A stretch of DNA of 64,000 nucleotides from UBA1479 sp040221095 (GCA_040221095.1 JAVJVP010000015.1:372001-436000); one strand, 5' to 3'; positions 33,906 to 42,942 are shown, numbered from the stretch's first letter. The notes: generated from the sequence alone by a model not told the origin. A program made the numbers and translations.

Positions 33906-34526
33906 GTGAAGGATTGGAACACGCGCTACGCCAAGGCGGGGACGGAGGCCGACAGCCGCTTGTTCGGCGATCAGCCCTGCGAATATGTCCGCACCGTCCT
34001 GGCGCGCTCCGACTTCGCGCCGCGCACGGCCCTGTGCCTGGCCGACGGCGACGGCCGCAACGGCGGCTGGCTGGCGGAACAGGGCATTGCGGTGACGGCG
34101 GTCGACGCCTCAAGCGTGGCGACGGACCTGGCCCGGGCCCATGACACCACGCGCGGCGTGACGGTGGAGCGCATCACGGCTGATCTGGCCGCGTGGTCCC
34201 CGCCCCCGGGCTGCACCTGGGACGCGGTGTTCCTGATGTACCTGCAATGCGAGGCCGCCGTGCGCCTGCACGCGGCCAGGACGGCAGCGGCGGCGCTCGC
34301 CCCCGGCGGCTGGTTCGTCGCCGAAGGCTTCGCCCCGGCGGGGGCCGGCGGGCGCAGCCTGGGCCCCGAGGATCCGGACCTGTTGTATGAATTGGGTGAC
34401 CTGCTGGACGCCCTTGAGGGGCTTGAGGTCATGGAAGCGCTGAAAGGCCGCATCCGCGTCAACGAAGGCCAGCGCCACCGGGGCGAGGCGCGGATCGCGC
34501 GCCTGCTGCTGCGCAAACCGGCCTAG
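33906..34526 (+). CDS. SAM-dependent methyltransferase
   Basis: A 206-residue class I methyltransferase of the methyltransferase-11/25 type, often annotated near tellurite-resistance TehB relatives. Start WNTRYAKAGTEADSRLFGDQP, SAM motif I altered to CLADGDGRNGGWLAEQG, motif II VTAVDASSVATDLA, and later DAVFLMYLQCE. GTG-type alternatives were not needed. Single gene after modC with a 77-nt gap; convergent with the lipoprotein gene. Substrate unknown. Confidence 0.85.
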   Translation: MKDWNTRYAKAGTEADSRLFGDQPCEYVRTVLARSDFAPRTALCLADGDGRNGGWLAEQGIAVTAVDASSVATDLARAHDTTRGVTVERITADLAAWSPPPGCTWDAVFLMYLQCEAAVRLHAARTAAAALAPGGWFVAEGFAPAGAGGRSLGPEDPDLLYELGDLLDALEGLEVMEALKGRIRVNEGQRHRGEARIARLLLRKPA

Positions 34527-34538
34527 CCGCACCGCCCG

Positions 34539-35126
34539 CTATTGCCGGCCATTGTCGCGGGTAATCGCGGGCGCCAGCCGGGCGATGACCGCCCGCGCAT
34601 CATAGGCATCGGCGCCGTCCGGCTTGGGCCCGCGGCCCAGAACCACGTCGGCATGGGCCGTATAGCGGTCAACGGGCCGGGATGTGGTCTCGGCGTGGCC
34701 GCCGAAATAACTGTAGCCATGATAGCCATGGAACCCGCAGCACCACCCCCGCCCGGGGCCGTAGAACCCGAAGCTCGGCCCGAATCCGAAGCCGAAGGGC
34801 CCGTCGTAATCGTAACTGGTGTGATAGGCCGTGGTCTTGTCCGTGCCCCGGGTGGCGACGACGAAATGGTCGCGGCCCCGGGCCAGCGTGATTTCGGCGG
34901 CACGATAGAGCAGATAATTTTCCACCGTCTCGCGCGGCGTCACCGTATTGCCGGAAAAGGTCACGCGGATGCGGTTATCTTCCAGGCCCTGTTCCCAATA
35001 ACCGTGACCCCGCGCGCCGTCGGCGCCGGATGCGGGACCGTAAGGAGTCGGCGCGGCACAGGCGGCCAATCCAAGGACCACCGCCAACAGGACGCATAGG
35101 AAACCGCGATTGCGGGGTCCATGCAT
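34539..35126 (-). CDS. CC0125/CC1285-family lipoprotein
   Basis: A 195-residue lipoprotein: signal peptide with lipobox LAAC (Cys at ~23), then the family block YGPASGADGARGHGYWEQGL, RIRVTFSGNTVTPRETVENYLLYRAAEITL and DHFVV. A Gly/Phe/Tyr-rich stretch (GFGFGPSFGFYGPGRG) precedes the C-terminus, typical of this alphaproteobacterial family. Function unknown; envelope location expected. ATG 35126 follows GGGAGAA. Confidence 0.8.
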   Translation of the reverse strand: MHGPRNRGFLCVLLAVVLGLAACAAPTPYGPASGADGARGHGYWEQGLEDNRIRVTFSGNTVTPRETVENYLLYRAAEITLARGRDHFVVATRGTDKTTAYHTSYDYDGPFGFGFGPSFGFYGPGRGWCCGFHGYHGYSYFGGHAETTSRPVDRYTAHADVVLGRGPKPDGADAYDARAVIARLAPAITRDNGRQ

Positions 35127-35200
35127 GACATTCTCCCACGGGCAATGACGCGTCTCTAAAATATAGGAACGGCGGCCCAGGCCGGCAATGGGCCGGTCGC

Positions 35201-36415
35201 CTAGGCGCCACGCCGATTCAGCGCGGCCGCCCGGGCGCGGCGCTTCAGCCACCACATGGAGATGCCCGTAATGGCGAACAGCAGGGGCAGCAGGCCCGAC
35301 AGGAACACCAGGAACCGCCAGCCGGCCCCCAGCCCGCCGCCTTCGTGAAGCGGCCGTTGCCAGGCGGTGATCCAATCCGTGGTTTGCAGGCGCCGGGGGT
35401 CCTGAACGGACAGGACCTTGCCCCGCCAGGGGTCGATCATCACCGCAATCATCGGCGCCCCCGCCGCCGCATCCGGCACGTGGAAGCGGACCCGCGCCGC
35501 CTGCCCCGGGCGAAACGGCATGGCGACCATGGCCAGGGCCGCATCGGGCACCGCCTGCCGGGCCAGCGCGGCCATTGCATCCAGCGCCATGGGCGTGCCG
35601 CCGTCCGGCGCCTTGACCCGGACCCGGGCCCGCGGCGTCGGCTCCTCGCCCAAGGCCATGCCGACACCGGCCGCCAGAACCTGGGGAAAGGCGATATAGA
35701 CCCCGGTGACCGAGACCACCAGGAACAGCCCGAGCGCCCAGAACCCGACCGCGCCGTGCAGATCGCGGTGCAGGCGGAAACCCCGGGCACCCCGTTTGAC
35801 GGTCAGCGCCGCCCATAGCCCGCCCGCCCGCGGCCACCAGATGAGCAGGCCGCTGATGCCGAGAAATACCATGACCACGCCCAGCCAGCCGATGATCTGG
35901 CGGCCCGTGCCGCCGGACAGCAAGGCATGGCCGTGCAGGTCATGCATGAAGCCGGTCAGCTCACTTCGGGTGCTGCCGCCCGCGCCCAGAACCTTCAGGG
36001 TGACCGGATCGACCGTCACCTGGAGGACCCTGGGATCGCGGAAGCTGGCCCCCGGCGGCCCCAGGCGCACCACAGCGGGATCGCCCGCCGCTTCCGGCAT
36101 GGAAACCATGCTGGCGGCAAAACCCTGCGGTGCCTCTGCGGCGGCGGCGGCGATGATCTCGGCCACCGGGCGGCTTTCGCCGGCGGAGGCCTCGACCACC
36201 GGCTGCCCCGACAGCAGGCCGTCGATTTCGTCGTGGTAGACCAGATAGCTTCCGCTCAGCCCCAGAAGCACCAGGGGCAGGAACAGCACGAGCCCCGCCC
36301 AGAGATGGATTTCGCCGAGCAGCCAGCGCAGCGTCCACCGCCCTTTGGCACCCGCACCTTGTTCCGTCACCGACGTGGTTTGCCCGCCGCCTGCCTGTGT
36401 ATCGCTTCCGTCCAT
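35201..36415 (-). CDS. PepSY-domain membrane protein (iron-regulated, FoxB/SiaB-like reductase candidate)
   Basis: A 404-residue inner-membrane protein with four helices and PepSY domains between helices 1-2 and 3-4. Typical are EIHLWAGLVLFLPLVLLGLSGSYLVYHDEI, FMHDLHGHALLSGGTGRQIIGWLG, RLHRDLHGAVGFWALG and the C-terminal WQRPLHEGG, with His residues placed as in haem-binding ferri-siderophore reductases. Last gene of the hemP/TonB-receptor/piuC operon, so release of iron from the siderophore is the likely role. I use ATG 36415 (GGAG upstream) rather than ATG 36436 inside the piuC stop region. Confidence 0.85.
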   Translation of the reverse strand: MDGSDTQAGGGQTTSVTEQGAGAKGRWTLRWLLGEIHLWAGLVLFLPLVLLGLSGSYLVYHDEIDGLLSGQPVVEASAGESRPVAEIIAAAAAEAPQGFAASMVSMPEAAGDPAVVRLGPPGASFRDPRVLQVTVDPVTLKVLGAGGSTRSELTGFMHDLHGHALLSGGTGRQIIGWLGVVMVFLGISGLLIWWPRAGGLWAALTVKRGARGFRLHRDLHGAVGFWALGLFLVVSVTGVYIAFPQVLAAGVGMALGEEPTPRARVRVKAPDGGTPMALDAMAALARQAVPDAALAMVAMPFRPGQAARVRFHVPDAAAGAPMIAVMIDPWRGKVLSVQDPRRLQTTDWITAWQRPLHEGGGLGAGWRFLVFLSGLLPLLFAITGISMWWLKRRARAAALNRRGA

Positions 36416-36420
36416 GCCGT

Positions 36421-37101
36421 CTAAAGCTCCGCCCATTGCCGTATCAGGTTGTGATAGACCGCCGTCATCGCCGTGAAGCTGGGATGATCGGGGTGATCCG
36501 CGCCCAGGCGCTGGATCGCCTGGTCCATGTTGAACAACAGTGTCCGCTGTCCGTCGTCGCGCACGATGCTCTGCAGCCAGAAAAAGGAAGAGATGCGCTC
36601 GCCCCTGGTCACCGCGCGAACGTGGTGCAGGCTGGTCGACGGATAGACGATCATGTCCCCCGCCGGCAGCTTGACCGCATGGCTGCCGTAGGTGTCCTCG
36701 GCCACCAGTTCGCCGCCGTCATAGTCGTCGGGATCGGTCAGGAACAGGGTCGCCGACAGATCGGTGCGGATGCGCAGACCGGTGCCCGGCACCTGGCGGA
36801 TCGCGTTGTCGACATGGCTGCCGAAATTCTCGCCGGGGCCGTAGCGGTTGAACAACGGCGGGAAGATGCGGTGCGGCAGGGCCGCGGAAATGAACAGCGG
36901 ATTTCGGTTCAAGGCCGCGACAATCCGCTCGCCGGCCCGGCGCGCGGCCGGATGGCCTTCGGGAACCTGCCGGTTGGCCTTGACCTGCGCCGACTGATAG
37001 CCGGCCGTCACCCGGCCGTCCACCCAGTCGGCGTTCTGCAGGTCCGTCAGGCTTTGCGCCGCTTCCGCCCGGTCGAGAACGCCGGGAATATGCACCATCA
37101 T
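36421..37101 (-). CDS. piuC: Fe(II)/2-oxoglutarate dioxygenase, PKHD-type (PiuC)
   Basis: A 226-residue non-haem iron dioxygenase usually paired with catecholate siderophore receptors such as PiuA/Fiu. Iron ligands: His and Asp in FGSHVDNAIR and the distal His in PSTSLHHVRAVTRGER with the Arg that binds 2-oxoglutarate. The entry segment RYGPGENFGSH and C-terminal NLIRQWAEL fit the PiuC family. It lies 50 nt after the receptor gene and 5 nt before the PepSY gene. Confidence 0.93.
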   Translation of the reverse strand: MMVHIPGVLDRAEAAQSLTDLQNADWVDGRVTAGYQSAQVKANRQVPEGHPAARRAGERIVAALNRNPLFISAALPHRIFPPLFNRYGPGENFGSHVDNAIRQVPGTGLRIRTDLSATLFLTDPDDYDGGELVAEDTYGSHAVKLPAGDMIVYPSTSLHHVRAVTRGERISSFFWLQSIVRDDGQRTLLFNMDQAIQRLGADHPDHPSFTAMTAVYHNLIRQWAEL

Positions 37102-37151
37102 CTTTAAAAACTCCGCCGCCGCCGGGCCCCCGGCGGCGGCATCGGTTGGGT

Positions 37152-39389
37152 CTAGAACTTGAAATCCGTCGTCAAAACGAACGACCGGCCCGGGGCCACG
37201 GTCGCGAAATGGGTGGTATAGGGCTTGTCGTAATAGGTCGTGTCCAACAGGTTGTTGGCGTTCAGGCGCAAGGCCACGTCCTTGGTCACGTCATAGGTCA
37301 CCGAGGCGTCAAGCCGCCAGAACGCCTGCACGCGCTTGGTGTTTTCGAAGTTGCCGTAGCGTTGGGACATGAAGGTCACGCCCAGGCCGGCGTTCCATTG
37401 CGGCGCCACGTCATAGGTAGTCCACAGCGAGAAGCTGTGCATCGGCACGTTCGGCAGGTTGTTTCCTTCGTTGGTGGTGATTGGCCCGTCGTCGACGTTC
37501 TTGCTTTTCAGGAAGGTATAGCCGCCGAACACGCGCCACGCGTCGGTGATCCGGCCCGCCAGGCCGATTTCCGCGCCCTGCACGTACTGTTCGCCGCCCA
37601 GGGTCTCGTCGGCGCCGCGTCCCGGCTCCGTGGCGTAGCGGGCATTGGTTTTCTCCGTGCGGAACAGGGCGGCGGTCGCCGCCAGGCGGTTGTTCAGCAG
37701 GTTCCACTTGGTGCCCAATTCGAAGCTGCGGGATTCTTCCGGATCAAGGCTCGCATCGCCGGCCGCGAGATTGTCCCGGCCCTCGCCCGCGGTCGTGCCC
37801 GTGGGATCCGTCGACGTGCCGTAGGACGCATAGATCGAGCCGTTGGGCAGCGGCTTGTAGACGACCCCCAGCTGGTAGTTGAGGAAGCTGCTGTTGTTCT
37901 GGCCGTTGTTGTTCTTGGTCAGATAGTTGTCGAACCGCAGCCCCACGTTGAGCAGCCATTGCGGCGTCAGTTCGATGGTGTCGAAGGCGTAGACCGCCTG
38001 TGTCTGAACCAGGGTGTCCGTCGCGGTCGCGTTCGGCACGATGGAACCCGACCAGGGATCGCCCGGATTGGGCGCGAAAAGGTCGACGCAGTTGTAACCC
38101 CCGGCGGCCCCGACGCCGCCGGCGGAACAGTCGCGGTTCCCCGTATCAACGCTGTAATTGCGGTTGTGGCTGGCCTCATAGGACACCTCGACCCCCGCGT
38201 TGAAGCTGTGCTTCAGCTTGAGCGCCTCGAAATCGCCGGACAGGTCCGTCTGGTTCATGATCGCGCGGGTGTCCGAATTGCGGCTTTTCACCGCCCGCCA
38301 CAGGGAGCCTTCCTGGATGTTGTCGTCGGCGCTGTCGTTGGGGTTGGTGACGATGTAGTCGTTTTCGCTGCGGCTGATACGCGTGATGTTGCGCAGCATC
38401 AGGTTGTCCCTGATTTCATGTTCCAGCGTCAGCGTCGCCGCCGCCGTTTCCGTTTCCTGAAAGTCGCGGTTGAGCAGGCCATAGAAGTTGTCCCGGTCCA
38501 CATCCACGGGAATGCCGTGCACGGGATCATAGGGATGGCCGTAGTCGGGCATGTCATCCGTGCGCAGGTAATAGAGGTTCAGCGTCGCGCTGGTTCGGTC
38601 CCCAAGATCCAACGACATGGACGGGGCAAGCCCGATGCTGTTGGTCGTGACCTCGTCGCGGCCGGCGACCTCGCTGTCCTCGACCAGGGCATTGACGCGC
38701 ACGGCCGTCCAGTCGGACACCACGTAGTTGGCGTCCGCCGTGGCCCGTTTGCTGAACGGATAGCCGAGGGAGGCCGACCCGGACACGGCGTTTTCCTGGA
38801 ATGGCTTCTTGGTCACAAGGTTGATGCTGCCGCCGGTGGAGCCGCGCCCGGCATAGGCCGACCCCGGCCCCTTGACGACCTCGACTTGCTCCAGGTTGAA
38901 CATGTCGCGGGTCTGGGAAGCCGTGTCGCGCAGGCCGTCGACATAGATATTGCCTTCGGAGGCATAGCCGCGAATGTTGGGCAGATCGCTGTTGGGAACC
39001 CCGCCCTCGCCGGCGCCGAGTGTGATCCCCGGGGTGGTGCGGAGCACATCCTGCAGGCCGGTCGCGTTCCGCTCCTGCATCAGCTCCTTGGGAATAATGG
39101 TGACCGATTTCGGGGTGTCGAGCAGGGGCGCCGTGAACTTGCCCGACGCCGAGCGGTCGACCTTGTAGCCGGATTCCGGTGTGCCTTCGACCGAGATCGT
39201 CGGCAATTGGATCGAGCCGGCGTCGCCGCCCCCCGCGTTATCCGATTGCGCCAGGACCGGTCCTGCGACGGCACAGGCAATGATGGCGCCCGTCGATGCG
39301 CCGTACCGAAGCCAATGGTGAAAAGAAAAGTTTTGCCGATCCGGCCGCTGGGCACCGGATAAAGCTCTGCCGTGCCGATAAGTAAGCAT
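37152..39389 (-). CDS. TonB-dependent catecholate siderophore receptor (Fiu/PiuA-like)
   Basis: A 745-residue outer-membrane receptor. Signal peptide around residues 25-47 (ASTGAIIACAVAGPVLAQ), TonB-box region ISVEG, plug domain with TPKSVTIIPKELMQERNATG, NIRGYASEGNIYVDGLRDT and QVEVVKGPGSAYAGRGSTGG, then a 22-strand barrel ending in AVAPGRSFVLTTDFKF (terminal aromatic). The plug motifs and the piuC neighbour point to catecholate or monomeric catechol iron complexes. Downstream of hemP and a Fur-like box. Confidence 0.93.
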   Translation of the reverse strand: MLTYRHGRALSGAQRPDRQNFSFHHWLRYGASTGAIIACAVAGPVLAQSDNAGGGDAGSIQLPTISVEGTPESGYKVDRSASGKFTAPLLDTPKSVTIIPKELMQERNATGLQDVLRTTPGITLGAGEGGVPNSDLPNIRGYASEGNIYVDGLRDTASQTRDMFNLEQVEVVKGPGSAYAGRGSTGGSINLVTKKPFQENAVSGSASLGYPFSKRATADANYVVSDWTAVRVNALVEDSEVAGRDEVTTNSIGLAPSMSLDLGDRTSATLNLYYLRTDDMPDYGHPYDPVHGIPVDVDRDNFYGLLNRDFQETETAAATLTLEHEIRDNLMLRNITRISRSENDYIVTNPNDSADDNIQEGSLWRAVKSRNSDTRAIMNQTDLSGDFEALKLKHSFNAGVEVSYEASHNRNYSVDTGNRDCSAGGVGAAGGYNCVDLFAPNPGDPWSGSIVPNATATDTLVQTQAVYAFDTIELTPQWLLNVGLRFDNYLTKNNNGQNNSSFLNYQLGVVYKPLPNGSIYASYGTSTDPTGTTAGEGRDNLAAGDASLDPEESRSFELGTKWNLLNNRLAATAALFRTEKTNARYATEPGRGADETLGGEQYVQGAEIGLAGRITDAWRVFGGYTFLKSKNVDDGPITTNEGNNLPNVPMHSFSLWTTYDVAPQWNAGLGVTFMSQRYGNFENTKRVQAFWRLDASVTYDVTKDVALRLNANNLLDTTYYDKPYTTHFATVAPGRSFVLTTDFKF

Positions 39390-39498
39390 GTCGTTACCTC
39401 GAGTATGTCACCAGGTTGATAGAAATTCCTGGCTGGCTACCCGAAGCGTGAAAGCATCGGTTGGCTGGCTTGGACGATATGAATGCCCGACAAACGGG

Positions 39499-39663
39499 CT
39501 ATTTGGTCAGGATCAGCCGATCATTGCTGGTCAGGCGAAGGCGATATTCCGTGCCGTTGTAGACAAGGCAAATTTCCCGGGAACCACGTAACAGGGCATC
39601 GACATCGACCCTCCTAAGCTTGTCCGTCAGCTCCAGAGAATTCTGATCTTTTTCCTGTACCAT
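39499..39663 (-). CDS. hemP: hemin uptake protein HemP
   Basis: A 54-residue protein beginning MVQEKDQNSLELTDKLRRVD. The core RGSREICLVYNGTEYRLRLT and the end NDRLILTK are the HemP signature. HemP/HmuP is a small cytoplasmic protein that activates or accompanies iron and haem receptor genes. It lies 109 nt ahead of the receptor and 92 nt after a Fur-like box, giving hemP-receptor-piuC-PepSY. The ribosome-binding site is weak. Confidence 0.8.
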   Translation of the reverse strand: MVQEKDQNSLELTDKLRRVDVDALLRGSREICLVYNGTEYRLRLTSNDRLILTK

Positions 39664-39754
39664 CTGCGCTTGTACCCAATTGTATTTCCGTCGTGGTTAA
39701 GTTTCTTGGGGCAGGTAATGCCCAGACGGTTTGTATACAAAGCACCCGCCATTA

Positions 39755-39775
39755 TTGCAAATGATTATCAATATC
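39755..39775 (-). promoter_or_regulatory. Fur-like iron box ahead of hemP
   Basis: TTGCAAATGATTATCAATATC, close to Fur/iron-box consensus with TGATTATCA core, 92 nt upstream of the hemP start. It shares 16 of 21 positions with the box at 42922-42942 that precedes the exb-ton operon, which supports common iron control. Confidence 0.7.
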
Positions 39776-39819
39776 AAATTGTAACAAATTGTCACAAACC
39801 AACCCTTCGTTCCGTCGCT

Positions 39820-39855
39820 GGAAAACGAAAAGCATGGGGAAAACGAAAAGCAGGG
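39820..39855. repeat. 18-bp tandem duplication
   Basis: GGAAAACGAAAAGCATGG is followed directly by a near copy ending AGCAGGG (two units of 18 nt, 39820-39837 and 39838-39855). It lies in the tonB-hemP intergenic space beyond the tonB stop codon. Function unknown. Confidence 0.5.
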
Positions 39856-39950
39856 TCCCGGTCACGGCATCGCGGAACGCGCGGCACAATCCCGCATCAG
39901 AACGATATGGAAAGTCTCTGATTGTCCGGGGCAGACGCCCCGATGCCCGT

Positions 39951-40772
39951 CTATCGCAAAGAGAACTGCACGGGCACGACGACTTCCAGCTTGTCGCGGG
40001 ACATGTCGTTGGGAATGGGCGGCAGGGGCTGGGCGCGGTTGATCATGGCGATGGTTTCCGTATCCAGCATGCGGTGGCCCGAGGACCTCTCGATCCGGTA
40101 GGCCAGGAGATGCCCGTCCCGGTCGATGGCGAAATACAGCAGCACCGCCCCTTCGATGCGGCGCAGGCGGGCCGAACGCGGATATTCCTTATGCTTTTCC
40201 AGCCAGGCCTGCAGCACGGACATGTAATCCGCCGCCGCGCCGGCCAAGCCGCCGCCCTGGGAGTTGTCGCCGCTGCCGGTTTCCTTGGCGTCCTTGGTGC
40301 CGGACTTGCCCTGGGATCCCGCGATGGCCGGCGGCGGCGTGTGAACCGGGGCCGGTGCGACCGCCGCCGTCTCCACCGGCTTGGGCGGCGGCGCTGCCTT
40401 GGGGCGCACCACCTTGGGCGGCACGGGCAGGGGGTCGCGCGGGCGTTCCTCGACGGCCTTGACCGGCTCGATGGCGACCGCGTCGGGGATCACCGGCTCC
40501 ACGATGGGCACGGCCTCGGCCGGAACCTCGGGCGTCACCGCCTCGACGGTCTCGACCGGCTCGACCGGTTTCGCTTCCTGCGGCTCGGGTGAATCCTTGG
40601 CGTCGGCGCCGTGGGCACCACCCGCCGGCCCCAATGATATCTCGATCCCGCCGACGCCCGGAAGCTGTGCTCCCGGCGCTGCCGGGGTCCACAACACGGC
40701 GGCGGCAGTCGCCGCGTGCAGGAACACCGCACCGATGATCGCCGTATTCCAATGGCGGACGCGAATTTCCAT
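39951..40772 (-). CDS. tonB: TonB-family energy transducer
   Basis: A 273-residue TonB. One N-terminal membrane helix (AIIGAVFLHAATAAAVLW), a long periplasmic Pro/Glu/Val-rich spacer with repeated KPVE and PEVP units (residues ~60-150), then the C-terminal domain: YMSVLQAWLEKHKEYPRSAR, GAVLLYFAIDRDGHLLAYRI and LPPIPNDM. It spans the periplasm and energises TonB-dependent receptors. ATG 40772 overlaps the preceding exbD stop (TGATG). Confidence 0.93.
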   Translation of the reverse strand: MEIRVRHWNTAIIGAVFLHAATAAAVLWTPAAPGAQLPGVGGIEISLGPAGGAHGADAKDSPEPQEAKPVEPVETVEAVTPEVPAEAVPIVEPVIPDAVAIEPVKAVEERPRDPLPVPPKVVRPKAAPPPKPVETAAVAPAPVHTPPPAIAGSQGKSGTKDAKETGSGDNSQGGGLAGAAADYMSVLQAWLEKHKEYPRSARLRRIEGAVLLYFAIDRDGHLLAYRIERSSGHRMLDTETIAMINRAQPLPPIPNDMSRDKLEVVVPVQFSLR

Positions 40773-41182
40773 CACAGGGCCTTCGGCACGGTCAGCACAT
40801 GCACCTTCTGCACCCCGGCCGCGCGCAGCAGTTCCATGACCTCGACCAGACGCACGGCCGGCGCCCCACTGTCGGCCTTGACCCGGAAATGCGTGACCCC
40901 GGCCTCGACCGGGCCCGCCAGCGCGGCCTTCAAACCGGCGTCGTCCACGGTCTTGCCGTCGAAGGCGATGCGTCCGTCTGTACCGACCAGGATGACGGGG
41001 GCGGCCTCGCCGGGCTCCGTCTCGCTGGCCGAAACCGGCGGTTCGATATGGAACGGATCGGTCGCCGCCAGATGGCCCGCCAGCATGAAGAATATCAGCA
41101 GCAGGAACACCACGTTGATGAGCGGCAGAATGCGGTCGTCGTCGTTGGTGCCGCGCCCGGGACCGGGCCGAAGGGAGCGCAT
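40772..41182 (-). CDS. exbD: ExbD/TolR-family biopolymer transporter, second copy
   Basis: 136 residues: short cytoplasmic start, one membrane helix (ILPLINVVFLLLIFFMLAGHL) and a periplasmic TolR-like domain. The Asp used for proton transfer in ExbD (LIDVVF) is Asn here (LINVVF), so this copy probably lacks the proton-relay residue. Directly follows the first exbD, with stop/start overlap, and precedes tonB. Confidence 0.88.
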   Translation of the reverse strand: MRSLRPGPGRGTNDDDRILPLINVVFLLLIFFMLAGHLAATDPFHIEPPVSASETEPGEAAPVILVGTDGRIAFDGKTVDDAGLKAALAGPVEAGVTHFRVKADSGAPAVRLVEVMELLRAAGVQKVHVLTVPKAL

Positions 41183-41607
41183 TATTTCGTCCTCCGGATC
41201 AACGACAGATTGCCGACCCCAGCGGCCGACAGCCCGTCAAGCACCTGGACCACCTCCTGCACGGCGACGCCGTCGTCGGGGCGGACCAGCACGGGGCGGT
41301 CCGGCTTCTTGGCAAGCGCCGCCACGGCGCGGCCCGCGATGCGGTCGAGCGACATGGTCTCGCCGGCAAGACGCAGGCCGTCCGCGCGCACCTCGATCAA
41401 CAAGGCCTGTTCAAGCGACGCCGACGTTCCCGTCTGCTTCGGCGAGTCCAGGGTGATGGACCGCCAATTGAGAAACGACGATGCCAGCATGAAAAACACC
41501 AGCAGGATGAACACCACATCGATCAGCGGCGTCAGCGAGATCAGGTTGCGGCGGCGCCCGTTATTCGGCGGCGCCAGCGACAGGCGTGCGGTAGGCAGAG
41601 CCGGCAT
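41182..41607 (-). CDS. exbD: ExbD biopolymer transport protein, first copy
   Basis: 141 residues with the canonical ISLTPLIDVVFILLVFFML helix; the conserved Asp is present. The periplasmic domain follows. Its start overlaps exbB by 47 nt. Together with ExbB it should use the proton gradient to drive TonB. Confidence 0.92.
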   Translation of the reverse strand: MPALPTARLSLAPPNNGRRRNLISLTPLIDVVFILLVFFMLASSFLNWRSITLDSPKQTGTSASLEQALLIEVRADGLRLAGETMSLDRIAGRAVAALAKKPDRPVLVRPDDGVAVQEVVQVLDGLSAAGVGNLSLIRRTK

Positions 41608-42307
41608 GGCTTTCTTCCGTCTGGGGGGCGGCCGTCAGGTCCGCGGTGAAGACCTGGGTCACCAGGTTGTCCATTTCGTGGGCCGTGCGGTCGATCATCC
41701 GCTCCAGCCAGTTGACCACGGCGACCGTGGGGATGGCGACCGCCAGGCCGACGGCCGTGGTCAGCAGGGCTTCCCAGATGCCGCCGGACAGGATCGCCGG
41801 GTTGATGCGGTTGCCCGCCTGTTCCAACTGCTGGAAGGCCTCGATCATGCCCAGCACCGTGCCGAACAGGCCCAGCAGCGGCGCCAGGGTGGCGATGACC
41901 TCGAGCGGGCGCATGTAGGCACGCAGCATTTCCAGCATGTCCAGGCCGCACCGCACGACCTCTTCCCGCACCTTGCCTTCGTCCAGGTCGCGGCGCGCCT
42001 TGCCGCGCATGGCCAGCAGCACGACCCGCGCCGCCGGATTGGGGGAGGCGCGCAGAAGTTCCGCCGCGCGGGTTGCCTTGCCCGCGCGGTACAGGGCCAG
42101 GCCCCGGCGCGCGGTGTCGCGGTCCCATAGGCGGGCACCGCGGAACTGCCACAGCTTGAGGCCCAGAATGGCCACGGCGACGACGGACATGGCGATCAGG
42201 ATGGCGACGACCGGCCCGCCGGCGATCAACCAGTCCAGACCCTGCGCCAACATTCCGGGATCTTCCGCGGCGGCTGCCAGCGGGCCCCCCACCTGTTGGT
42301 TCTCCAT
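41561..42307 (-). CDS. exbB: MotA/TolQ/ExbB proton channel protein
   Basis: A 248-residue inner-membrane protein with three helices. The TolQ/ExbB block LEVIATLAPLLGLFGTVLGMIEAFQ and GGIWEALLTTAVGLAVAIPTVAVVNW is intact; the N-terminal helix is DWLIAGGPVVAILIAMSVVAVAILGL. First of the exbB-exbD-exbD-tonB set. Confidence 0.93.
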   Translation of the reverse strand: MENQQVGGPLAAAAEDPGMLAQGLDWLIAGGPVVAILIAMSVVAVAILGLKLWQFRGARLWDRDTARRGLALYRAGKATRAAELLRASPNPAARVVLLAMRGKARRDLDEGKVREEVVRCGLDMLEMLRAYMRPLEVIATLAPLLGLFGTVLGMIEAFQQLEQAGNRINPAILSGGIWEALLTTAVGLAVAIPTVAVVNWLERMIDRTAHEMDNLVTQVFTADLTAAPQTEESHAGSAYRTPVAGAAE

Positions 42308-42444
42308 TGGATTACTCCTCTAAATCCCGGATGTTGCACCCCTTATGGGCACGACGAAGGCTGCCCCGCATCCGCTCCGACGCGGGCCGCCTACTCAATA
42401 AGACGAATGAAAAATGGGATTCCTTCACCTAACCCCCCAAAAAA

Positions 42445-42882
42445 TCACTTGATGAAAGGCTGGGCCGCGCGGGACGACACGGAAACAAGCGCAAGACAGT
42501 CTGCCGTTTGCGCCTTGTCCCCCTTGCAGGACATCACGCCGTTCAACAGCATGCGCCCGATCCCCGAACACTTGGTGCCGCTGATGTCGAATACCTTCAG
42601 GCTGGTCTTGCCGGCGCCGATGGGGGCCGCCTCGACGGCGACCCGGCGCTGCACGATCCCGTCCCCATCGAAAGTGACAAGGTCCAGTTTCAGGGACGTG
42701 AACGCCATCGCCGTGCCGTTGGACAGCAGCAAATAGGCCCGGCAGGCGTCGCCGGCGGGCTCCAGCTTGTTCAACTCGACCCCGATGCGGCCTTTTTCCG
42801 CAGCCGACGCGGGATCGGCTGAAAGACAAAATCCGACGGCCAACACGGCGGCGGCAAAGGTGGATTGGATGCAGTGTCTCAT
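42445..42882 (-). CDS. exported hypothetical protein of the exb-ton operon
   Basis: A 145-residue protein with a signal peptide (AAAVLAVGFCLSADPASAAEK). The mature part is beta-rich: CRAYLLLSNGTAMAFTSLKLDLVTFDGDG and GKTSLKVFDISGTKCSGIGR, with four Cys that could form two disulphides. A homologous protein is often found ahead of exbB in alphaproteobacterial iron loci, annotated Tat-pathway signal protein. Probably the first gene of the operon behind the Fur-like box. Confidence 0.7.
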   Translation of the reverse strand: MRHCIQSTFAAAVLAVGFCLSADPASAAEKGRIGVELNKLEPAGDACRAYLLLSNGTAMAFTSLKLDLVTFDGDGIVQRRVAVEAAPIGAGKTSLKVFDISGTKCSGIGRMLLNGVMSCKGDKAQTADCLALVSVSSRAAQPFIK

Positions 42883-42921
42883 TCGGGCCTCGTCAATTGA
42901 CGTCTGTTGGACATGTCATTA

Positions 42922-42942
42922 ATGCGATTGACTATTAATATC
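42922..42942 (-). promoter_or_regulatory. Fur-like iron box ahead of the exb-ton operon
   Basis: ATGCGATTGACTATTAATATC, 40 nt before the start of the exported hypothetical gene. It aligns with the hemP box (39755-39775) at 16 of 21 positions. Likely iron-dependent repression of the exbBD-tonB set. Confidence 0.6.
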
